From Sphingomonas sp. IBVSS2 (lineage in GTDB: Bacteria; Pseudomonadota; Alphaproteobacteria; Sphingomonadales; Sphingomonadaceae), in the NCBI RefSeq assembly GCF_002127225.1, contig NZ_NFUR01000006.1:1-64000 (forward strand): DNA of 64,000 nucleotides, read 5' to 3'. Under the pieces are notes generated by a model. That model made no database searches, was not told the DNA's origin, and saw only the letters and a program-made list of their open reading frames with translations. Positions 57,472 through 64,000 of this stretch are shown here, in pieces. The position numbers and the translations under genes are program-made. Position 1 is the stretch's first letter, and each line of letters begins with the position of its first letter.

Positions 57472-58845
57472 ATGCAGGCCAGGCACCCCAATCTCACCCT
57501 CACTGCCTGCATCCTGGCCTCCAGCCTCGCATTCATCGACGGATCGGTCACCAATGTCGCCCTGCCGGCGATCGGGGCGGACCTGCACGCGACGCCCGCC
57601 GAGCTGCAATGGACGATCAATGCGTACATGCTGCCGCTCTCGGCCCTGCTGCTGATCGGCGGCGCGGCGGGGGATCATTTCGGGCGCCGCCGCCTGCTGG
57701 TGCTCGGCATCGCACTGTTCACCGCGGCCTCGCTCGCCTGCGCGGTGGCGGCGGACCTCACCCTGCTGCTTGCCGCCCGTGCCGCGCAAGGCATCGGCGC
57801 GGCGATCCTGCTGCCGAACAGCCTCGCCACGCTCGGCCATGCCTTTACCGGCGAGGCACGCGGCAAGGCGATCGGCACCTGGGCTGGCGTCGGCGCGATC
57901 GCGGGCGCGGTCGGCCCGCCGCTCGGCGGCTGGCTGGTCGACGCGATCGGCTGGCGCGCGATCTTCTATGTCAACGTGCCGGTGGCGCTCGCCGCGATCT
58001 TCCTCGCGATACGCTATGTCGAGGAAAGCGCCGAGGGCGACCTGCCGCTCGACCTGCCCGGCGCCGCCGCCGCGACGCTGGCACTGGGCGCGCTCACCTG
58101 GGCGCTTACGCTCTGGTCGAGCCATCACGCGCTGGACGCGCCCGTGGCGATCGGGCTCGTCACCGGCGGGCTTGCCATCGGCCTGTTCCTGTGGATCGAG
58201 CATGCCCGCGGCGACCGGGCGATGATGCCGGTGGCGATGTTCGGCTCGCGCGCCTTTGCCGGGCTCACCCTGCTCACCTTCCTGCTTTACGGCGCGCTGG
58301 GCGGCGTGCTGCTGCTGCTTCCCTATGTCCTCATCCAGGCCGGCGGCTATTCGGCGCTCCATGCCGGCTTCGCGCTGCTGCCGATGCCGCTCGGCATGGG
58401 GATCGCCAGCCGCGTGATGGGCAAGGTGACTGCGCGGGTGGGTCCGCGCTGGCCGCTCACCATCGGCCCGCTGATCGTCGCCATCGGCTTCGCGCTGCTG
58501 CTGCGCGTCGATGCGGACGCGCCCTACTGGACCTCGGTGTTCCCCGGCGCGCTCGCCATCGCGATCGGCATGGCGAGCGTCGCGGCACCGCTCACCACGG
58601 CGGTGCTGGCCTCGGTCGACGAGACGCATACCGGCACGGCGTCGGGCTTCAACAGCGCGATCGCGCGCACCGGCGGGCTGATCGCCACCGCGATCGCCGG
58701 CGCGGTGATCGCGGCCGCCGGCGCGGGGCTGGTCAGCGCCTTTCACATGGGCGCGCTGGTCGGCGCCGCCGCGGCCGCGCTCTCGGGCGTGACCGCGTAT
58801 CTTACCCTGGGTGAAGTCAGGAAACCGAAGCCGCGCCCCGAATGA
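57472..58845 (+). CDS. MFS transporter, DHA2 family
   Basis: This 457-residue polytopic protein has 13-14 predicted helices. Motif A GDHFGRRRLLVLG follows TM2, motif C is AGAVGPPLGGW, and the N-terminal FIDGSVTNVALPAIGADL is typical of EmrB/QacA drug/H+ antiporters. It probably exports toxic organic compounds; substrates unknown. Start ATG 57472. Its stop lies 29 bases inside the convergent tpiA. Confidence 0.92.
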   Translation: MQARHPNLTLTACILASSLAFIDGSVTNVALPAIGADLHATPAELQWTINAYMLPLSALLLIGGAAGDHFGRRRLLVLGIALFTAASLACAVAADLTLLLAARAAQGIGAAILLPNSLATLGHAFTGEARGKAIGTWAGVGAIAGAVGPPLGGWLVDAIGWRAIFYVNVPVALAAIFLAIRYVEESAEGDLPLDLPGAAAATLALGALTWALTLWSSHHALDAPVAIGLVTGGLAIGLFLWIEHARGDRAMMPVAMFGSRAFAGLTLLTFLLYGALGGVLLLLPYVLIQAGGYSALHAGFALLPMPLGMGIASRVMGKVTARVGPRWPLTIGPLIVAIGFALLLRVDADAPYWTSVFPGALAIAIGMASVAAPLTTAVLASVDETHTGTASGFNSAIARTGGLIATAIAGAVIAAAGAGLVSAFHMGALVGAAAAALSGVTAYLTLGEVRKPKPRPE

Positions 58846-59566
58846 TCGGCACGAACTTCTCGGCGGTAAGGCTCGCGCCGCCGACCAGCGCGCCGTCGAC
58901 ATTGTCGAGCGCAAGGATCTGCGCGGCGTTGGCCCCGGTCACCGATCCGCCATAGAGGATGCGGATGCCGTCGGCCTTGGCCTCGCCGATCATCATCCGC
59001 AGCTTGGCGCGCAGGATCGCGTGCATCGAGGCGATCTCGTCGGGCGTCGGCGTCCTGCCGGTGCCGATCGCCCAGCGCGGCTCGTAGGCGAGCGTCAGCC
59101 AGCTCGGATCGGCATCGTCGGGCAGCGATTTCTCGATCTGCGACTGGACGATGCGCTCGGCCCGCCCCGCCGCGCGCTCGGCCTCGAGCTCGCCGCAGCA
59201 CAGGATCACCCCCAGGCCGTGCCGATGTGCGGCGGCGGCCTTCATATAGGCATCGTGGCTGGTCTCGTGCTGGTCGCCGCGGCGTTCGCTATGGCCGACG
59301 ATGGTGAGGGTCGCCCCCTCCTCCACCAGCATCGGCGCGGAGATGCAGCCGGTATGCGCGCCCTGATCGGCCTCATGCAGATCCTGCGCGCCGATCGGCA
59401 GGCCGCCGGCGACCTGGGCCGCCGGGTGGATCAGCGTGAAGGGCACGCAGAGCGCCACGTCCACCGCCGGCGTTGCGGCGGCGGCGGCCGCGATCGCCTC
59501 GATCTCCGGCAGCTGCGCCCGCAGCCCGTGCATCTTCCAGTTCCCGGCCACCAATTTGCGGCGCAT
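58817..59566 (-). CDS. tpiA: triosephosphate isomerase
   Basis: This 249-residue glycolytic enzyme interconverts dihydroxyacetone phosphate and glyceraldehyde-3-phosphate. Catalytic residues are Lys in AGNWKMHG, His in IVGHSERR, and Glu in LAYEPRWAIGTG. The phosphate loop is YGGSVTGAN and GALVGGASL. I start it at ATG 59566 because GGGAGG lies 6-7 bases upstream; the frame is open further without family sequence. Divergent from ppiD. Confidence 0.97.
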   Translation of the reverse strand: MRRKLVAGNWKMHGLRAQLPEIEAIAAAAAATPAVDVALCVPFTLIHPAAQVAGGLPIGAQDLHEADQGAHTGCISAPMLVEEGATLTIVGHSERRGDQHETSHDAYMKAAAAHRHGLGVILCCGELEAERAAGRAERIVQSQIEKSLPDDADPSWLTLAYEPRWAIGTGRTPTPDEIASMHAILRAKLRMMIGEAKADGIRILYGGSVTGANAAQILALDNVDGALVGGASLTAEKFVPIIRGAASVS

Positions 59567-59690
59567 CACCCAACCTCCCATTTTGATTATTTCGTTCGCG
59601 GATAGCAGGCGCGGGCGTTCGCACAAGCTTGATGGCGGCGGATGAGCGCCCTAAAGCACCGGGAAACGCGTCTCCAACGATCGGCCCTTC

Positions 59691-61625
59691 ATGCTCAGCT
59701 TCTTCCGCAATTTCACCAAGTCGCGCTACGGCCTGATCGCGGTGTTCCTCTTCCTCGGCCTCATCGCCATCGCCTTCGCCGCCGGCGACATCACCGGCAT
59801 CCGCAACTCGGGTGGCGGCGCGACGAGCAGCACGCTGGCCACGGTGGGCGGCGAGAAGATCAAGGACACCGACGTGAAGGACCGGATCGACCGGTTCATC
59901 CGCAACCTCCAGCGCGAGGGCCAGAGCGTGACGATGGCGCAGTTCCTCGCGCAGGGCGGGCTCGACGTCGCGATCGACGAGATGATCAACCAGGCCGCGC
60001 TGGTGGAATTCGCGAAGAAGTCCGGCATGCAGGTCTCGAAGAAGCTGATCGACACCGAAATCGCCAGCAACCCGTCCTTCGCCGGCATCGACGGCAAGTT
60101 CAGCCAGCAGAATTTCGAGAAGGTGCTTGCGGACAACCGCCTGGCGCCCGCCCTCTTCCGCGAGAGCATGATGCGGGAACGCTTCGGCAACTGGCTGATC
60201 AACCGGGCGACGATCGGCACCGACATTCCGAACGGCGTGGTCGCCCCCTATGCCTCGCTGCTGCTCGAGCGCCGCGCCGGCGTCGTCGGCATGGTCAACA
60301 CCGCCCAGATGGATCCGGGCGCCGATCCCGACGACAAGGCGCTCAACGCCTATTATATCAGCCACCGCGCCCGCTATCTGGTGCCCCAGCGCCGCATCGT
60401 CCGCTATGCGACGGTGATGCCGGACCAGATCCGCGCCCAGCAGACCGCGACCGAGGCCGAGATCGCCGATGCCTACAAAAAGGCCGGCACCCGCTTCGCC
60501 GCCACCGAGAAGCGCGGCGTGCGCCAGCTGGTCGTGCTCGACCAGGCGACCGCCAACCGGATCGCCGGCGAAGTGAAGGGCGGCAAGGCGCTGACTGCCG
60601 CCGCCCAGGCCGCCGGCCTCGAGCCGAGCAACTTCGAGGGCATCGAGAAGGCCGAGCTCGGCCGCCAGACCACCGCCGCGATCGCCGATGCCGCCTTCGC
60701 CGCGGCGCAGGGCGGCGTCGTCGGCCCGGTCAAGTCGCAGCTTGGCTGGCACATCCTGGTCGTCGAGAAGATCGAGAAGATCGCCGCCAAGTCGCTCGAC
60801 CAGGCGCGCGAGGAGCTCTCGGCCGAGATCACCCAGCGCAAGACCGCGCAGGCACAGGCCGACATCCGCCAGAAGATCGAGGACGGCGTGGGCGACGGCA
60901 AGAACTTCGCCGAACTGCTGGCCGACGCCAAGCTGACCGCGCAGGTCACCCCCGCGCTCGCCGCCGGTGGCACCGATCCGGACAACGAAGCGTACAAGCC
61001 CGATCCCGCCACGGTCGCGATCATGCGCGGCGGCTTCGCGATGGAGAATCCCGACGACGATTCGCAGATCGTGCAGGTCTCGCCCGAGGGCGGCTTCGCG
61101 ATCGTGAAGCTCGACCGGATCGTCGCGGCCGCCCCGCGTCCGCTCGCCGGCATCCGCGACAAGGTGAAGGGCGACTATCTGACCGACAAGGCGCTGGAGA
61201 AGGCGAAGGCCGTCGCCACCGCGGTCGTCGCCGCGCTCAACAAGGGCGTGCCGATGGAAAAGGCGCTGGCCGATGCGGGCGCCAAGGGGCCGCAGCCCAA
61301 GCCGTTCGACTTCAAGCGCCAGGAAATCGCGCAGAAGGAGAATTTCATCAAGATGGCCTTCAGCATGCAGCCGAAGACCGCCCGCATGCTCGATGCGCCC
61401 AACCGCAACGGCTTCTACATCGTGTACCTGGGCACGGTGGAGCCGCATGACGCATCGGGCGACGCCATGGCGATGGCCGGCATGCGCAGCGCGCTGCAGC
61501 AGCAGATTCCCGCCGAATATGCCCGCGAGTTCATCCGGGCGATCCGGGGGGACCTGAAGGTCACGCGCAACGAGGCGGCGATCGCCCGTCTGCGCGCCGA
61601 CCTGACCCGCCAGGGCGCGCGTTAA
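59691..61625 (+). CDS. ppiD: periplasmic folding factor PpiD
   Basis: This 644-residue protein has one N-terminal membrane anchor (YGLIAVFLFLGLIAIAFAAGD). A SurA-N-like chaperone region (residues about 45-200: GGEKIKDTDVKDRIDRFI) is followed by a parvulin-type domain (RRIVRYATVMPD...GVRQLVVLDQATANRIAGEV...GGVVGPVKSQLGWHILVVEKIE). A second helical chaperone region follows. It helps fold outer-membrane proteins at the inner membrane. Start ATG 59691. trpE follows after 4 bases. Confidence 0.93.
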   Translation: MLSFFRNFTKSRYGLIAVFLFLGLIAIAFAAGDITGIRNSGGGATSSTLATVGGEKIKDTDVKDRIDRFIRNLQREGQSVTMAQFLAQGGLDVAIDEMINQAALVEFAKKSGMQVSKKLIDTEIASNPSFAGIDGKFSQQNFEKVLADNRLAPALFRESMMRERFGNWLINRATIGTDIPNGVVAPYASLLLERRAGVVGMVNTAQMDPGADPDDKALNAYYISHRARYLVPQRRIVRYATVMPDQIRAQQTATEAEIADAYKKAGTRFAATEKRGVRQLVVLDQATANRIAGEVKGGKALTAAAQAAGLEPSNFEGIEKAELGRQTTAAIADAAFAAAQGGVVGPVKSQLGWHILVVEKIEKIAAKSLDQAREELSAEITQRKTAQAQADIRQKIEDGVGDGKNFAELLADAKLTAQVTPALAAGGTDPDNEAYKPDPATVAIMRGGFAMENPDDDSQIVQVSPEGGFAIVKLDRIVAAAPRPLAGIRDKVKGDYLTDKALEKAKAVATAVVAALNKGVPMEKALADAGAKGPQPKPFDFKRQEIAQKENFIKMAFSMQPKTARMLDAPNRNGFYIVYLGTVEPHDASGDAMAMAGMRSALQQQIPAEYAREFIRAIRGDLKVTRNEAAIARLRADLTRQGAR

Positions 61626-61629
61626 GGAC

Positions 61630-63126
61630 GTGCCGCACGGCGTCGAGGGGATCGAGGCCGCCCGCGCGGCGCTGGCTGCGGGGCGGCCGGCGCTGCTCTG
61701 GCGGCGCCAGATCGCGGACACGGAGACGCCGGTCGCCGCCGCGCTCAAGCTGATCGAGCCCGGCCGGGGCGATTTCCTGCTCGAATCGGTCGAGGGAGGA
61801 TCGGTGCGCGGGCGCCACAGCCTGATCGGCCTGGCGCCCGACCTCGTCTTCCGCGCAACCGGCAACGAAGCGGCGATCAACGCCGAATGGCTGACCGACC
61901 GGAACGCCTTCCGGCCATGCGCCGAGCCGGCGCTGGACGCCTTGCGCGCCCTCGCCGCCCGCTGCCGCGCCGAGGTGCCGTCCGAGCTGCCGCGCGCGCT
62001 CGCCTGCCTGGTCGGCTATTTCAGCTACGAGACGGTGGGCCTGGTCGAGAAGCTGCCGCGCCCGCCCGAGAACCCGATCGGCGTGCCCGACATGATGTTC
62101 GTGCGCCCCACGGTGGTGCTGGTGTTCGACCGGCTTGCCGATGCGCTGTTCCTGGTGGCCCCGGTCTGGCCGGACGGGAATGTGGATCTGGCCGCCGAGC
62201 GGATCGATGCGGTGGCGGCACAGCTCGCCGGCGCGGCGCTCCCGGCCCCGGTCCGCGCCGAGCCCGAGGAAGTGCGCCTCGCCCCCGTGCTGCGCCCGGG
62301 CCGCTATGGCGAGATGGTCGCCGCGGCGAAGGAATATATTTCGGCGGGCGACATCTTCCAGGTGGTGCTCGCCCAGCGCTTCACCACGCCCTTCGCGCTG
62401 CCGCCCTTCGAGCTTTATCGCGCGCTGCGACGGATCAATCCCTCGCCCTTCCTCTATCATCTCGACCTGCCGGGCTTCGCGCTCACCGGATCGAGCCCGG
62501 AGATATTGGTGCGCGTGCGCGACGGCGAAGTGACCATCCGCCCGATCGCGGGCACGCGCCCGCGCGGCAAGACCGCGGCGGAGGACGAGGAGAACCGCGC
62601 CAGCCTGCTCGCGGATCCCAAGGAACGCGCCGAGCATCTGATGCTGCTCGACCTGGGCCGCAACGATGTCGGCCGCGTGGCGGAGGCGGGCAGCGTGCGA
62701 GTGACCGACAGCTACACGGTCGAATTCTACAGCCACGTCATGCACATCGTCTCGAACGTGGTCGGCCGGCTGGCACCGGGCAAGGACGCACTCGATGCGC
62801 TGTTCGCGGGCTTCCCCGCGGGCACGGTGAGCGGCGCGCCCAAGGTGCGCGCCTGCGAGATCATCGCCGAGCTGGAGCCCGAGACGCGTGGCCCCTATGC
62901 CGGCGGCGTCGGCTATTTCTCGCCCGACGGCTCGATGGACAGCTGCATCGTGCTCCGGACCGCGCTGGTGAAGGACGGGACGATGCACGTCCAGGCCGGC
63001 GCCGGCATCGTCGCGGACAGCGATCCGGCATATGAGCAGCGCGAGTGCGAGGCCAAGGCGGGCGCCCTGTTCGCGGCGGCGCGCGAAGCGGTCCGCCAAG
63101 CCGGCGAGGCCGGGTTCGGGCAGTAA
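61630..63126 (+). CDS. trpE: anthranilate synthase component I
   Basis: This 498-residue enzyme makes anthranilate from chorismate for tryptophan synthesis. The tryptophan feedback site reads FLLESVEGGSVRGRHSLIG. The chorismate-binding core contains GDIFQVVLAQRF, LTGSSPEILVRV, IRPIAGTRPRGKTAAEDEENRASLLADPKERAEHLMLLDLGRNDVGRVA, and FPAGTVSGAPKVRACEIIAELEP. GTG 61630 is the start. It sits right after ppiD; a trpG might lie beyond the window. Confidence 0.97.
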   Translation: MPHGVEGIEAARAALAAGRPALLWRRQIADTETPVAAALKLIEPGRGDFLLESVEGGSVRGRHSLIGLAPDLVFRATGNEAAINAEWLTDRNAFRPCAEPALDALRALAARCRAEVPSELPRALACLVGYFSYETVGLVEKLPRPPENPIGVPDMMFVRPTVVLVFDRLADALFLVAPVWPDGNVDLAAERIDAVAAQLAGAALPAPVRAEPEEVRLAPVLRPGRYGEMVAAAKEYISAGDIFQVVLAQRFTTPFALPPFELYRALRRINPSPFLYHLDLPGFALTGSSPEILVRVRDGEVTIRPIAGTRPRGKTAAEDEENRASLLADPKERAEHLMLLDLGRNDVGRVAEAGSVRVTDSYTVEFYSHVMHIVSNVVGRLAPGKDALDALFAGFPAGTVSGAPKVRACEIIAELEPETRGPYAGGVGYFSPDGSMDSCIVLRTALVKDGTMHVQAGAGIVADSDPAYEQRECEAKAGALFAAAREAVRQAGEAGFGQ

Positions 63127-63172
63127 TTCCCTAGATCCTCCCCCGCCGCGCGAGGGAGAATCTCTTACCCGC

Positions 63173-63592
63173 TCAAGGCACCTGCGCGGCCTTGGCCTTC
63201 TGGTCGAGCCGCTCCTGATACCATTGGCGGATCATCTGACGGGTGCAGCCGGTCTGGCCGCCCATGCCCACCGGCGAGCAGCTGTTGGGCAGCCCGGCGC
63301 GATTGACTTCCTCCACCGTCTCCACCCGGTTGGTCCAGGCCTGGGACGCCGCATCGTCCTTGGGCTGGTTCCGAAAGCGCTTGGGAATGCGATAGGGCGA
63401 TTCCCCGGCATTGGCGCACACCACGATCTCTTCCTCGCTCTGCGGCTTGGGGCATTCCTCCTGCCCGTAGAGCAGGATGCTGCGCACGCGCTTGGGCGGG
63501 CCGCTGCTATCGGTATTCTGCGACTGCTTGCTGTCCTGCGCCATGGCGGGCCCCGCGAGCAACGCGGCGGCAACGAGCAAACGAACGATCAT
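63173..63592 (-). CDS. small secreted protein
   Basis: This 139-residue protein has a signal peptide (MIVRLLVAAALLAGPAMAQD). The mature part reads RVRSILLYGQEECPKPQSEEEIVVCANAGESPYRIPKRFR, with four Cys (EECPK, VVCAN, NSCSP, TGCTR) that may form two disulphides. ATG 63592 has AAGGAG 6 bases upstream. No family is recognised; similar short secreted proteins are common in sphingomonads. Confidence 0.75.
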   Translation of the reverse strand: MIVRLLVAAALLAGPAMAQDSKQSQNTDSSGPPKRVRSILLYGQEECPKPQSEEEIVVCANAGESPYRIPKRFRNQPKDDAASQAWTNRVETVEEVNRAGLPNSCSPVGMGGQTGCTRQMIRQWYQERLDQKAKAAQVP

Positions 63593-63706
63593 GAGCACTC
63601 CTTCCGGCGCAACAACGCCCCTCGCCGCCCGGCGTGCCGCCTCACTATGGCAAGCCCAAGGCACGCGGCGTCTTGCCTCCGCGTCTTTTGCCCCTAAGTG
63701 GCACGG

Positions 63707-64000
63707 ATGATCCGGCCGATCGCCCCTGCCGGCGCCTTCCTGCTGCTCGCCGCCTGTGCCTCCAACGGCGGCATCGACGCGGCCTGCCGCGACATCCGCT
63801 TCGAAGGCACGCGCTTCACCGTGTGCCGCGCCGATCCGCAGAAGCACGAGCTGATGCTGGTCGACAAGGGCAAGGACGGCCGCCCGATGCGCGACTTCAC
63901 CGGGCTCGAGCCGCGGCTGGGGCCACGCTACCCGCGCATCGCCTTCGCGATGAACGCCGGCATGTTCGACGCGTCCGGCCTGCCGATCGGCTATTATGTC
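63707..64000 (+). CDS. phosphodiester glycosidase family lipoprotein, cut by window edge
   Basis: The first 98 codons of a protein with a lipobox (LLLAACA) start at ATG 63707. They read IRFEGTRFTVCRADPQKHELMLVDKGKDGRPMRDFTGLEP and RIAFAMNAGMFDASGLPIGYYV, matching the phosphodiester glycosidase (DUF2233, NAGPA-like) family N terminus. It continues past base 64000. Confidence 0.8.
   Translation, partial: MIRPIAPAGAFLLLAACASNGGIDAACRDIRFEGTRFTVCRADPQKHELMLVDKGKDGRPMRDFTGLEPRLGPRYPRIAFAMNAGMFDASGLPIGYYV

Noticed and set aside
59373..61880. 835-codon open frame on the minus strand
   Set aside because: It is antisense to ppiD and parts of tpiA and trpE, with no recognisable domain.

Overview
The window is GC-rich, gene-dense chromosomal DNA that looks like Sphingomonas or a close relative (Alphaproteobacteria, Sphingomonadaceae). 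Pointers are the FecI/FecR/STN-TonB receptor cassette, an RcdA (DUF1465) homologue, a single-cysteine DksA, two YdcH-like (DUF465) genes, a membrane PQQ glucose dehydrogenase, and the tpiA / ppiD / trpE neighbourhood. I saw no rRNA, tRNA, CRISPR array, complete insertion sequence or prophage. The species is an inference.

Layout. 1-5862 (minus): the N-terminal 1954 codons of a giant RHS/YD-repeat protein that runs off the left edge and carries three tandem ~200-residue modules in its middle. 6.2-9.8 kb: a secreted protein, a stand-alone MreB paralogue and a GT4 glycosyltransferase. 10-13.9 kb: an ECF sigma factor, its FecR anti-sigma and an STN-containing TonB-dependent receptor. 13.9-16.8 kb: a DUF2334 deacetylase, a second GT4 and a polytopic membrane protein, tightly coupled. 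16.9-24.5 kb: a complete CzcA/CusA-like RND efflux system (adaptor, pump, outer-membrane factor) with its own OmpR-type two-component system. 24.6-31.4 kb: a MoxR-DUF58-SpoIIM-RDD operon with a divergent polytopic protein. 31.4-37.1 kb: metabolic and small genes (VOC, UxaA, a Cys/His-tailed membrane protein, gamma-carbonic anhydrase, nitronate monooxygenase). 37.1-42.5 kb: RcdA, divergent DUF465 genes, a PilZ protein, DksA, a serine-rich surface protein with a C-terminal anchor, a host-attachment family protein and SerS; several CtrA-like TTAACCAT boxes occur around here. 42.5-47.8 kb: a LysM/M23 lipoprotein, a frameshifted potassium channel, AAC(3), a DUF486 protein and RimO. 48-57.4 kb: two serine hydrolases, an M14-like peptidase, PQQ glucose dehydrogenase, an M17 aminopeptidase and an esterase-like protein lacking its nucleophile. 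57.5-64 kb: a DHA2 MFS pump, TpiA, PpiD, TrpE, a small secreted protein and a truncated phosphodiester-glycosidase lipoprotein.

How parts fit together. The FecI-FecR-receptor set is a classic cell-surface signalling circuit, lying between two glycosyltransferase loci. The RND cassette is self-contained with its regulator. The MoxR genes overlap by a few bases and probably make one transcript. The 33-43 kb stretch mixes cell-cycle (RcdA), second-messenger (PilZ, DksA) and envelope functions, with shared TTAACCAT boxes. The most unusual items are the triplicated RHS insert, the serine-rich anchored protein, the Cys/His-tailed membrane protein, the Ser-to-Arg esterase, the potassium-channel frameshift and a small inverted-repeat element that ends a serine-hydrolase gene. 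No wholly new system is proven here.
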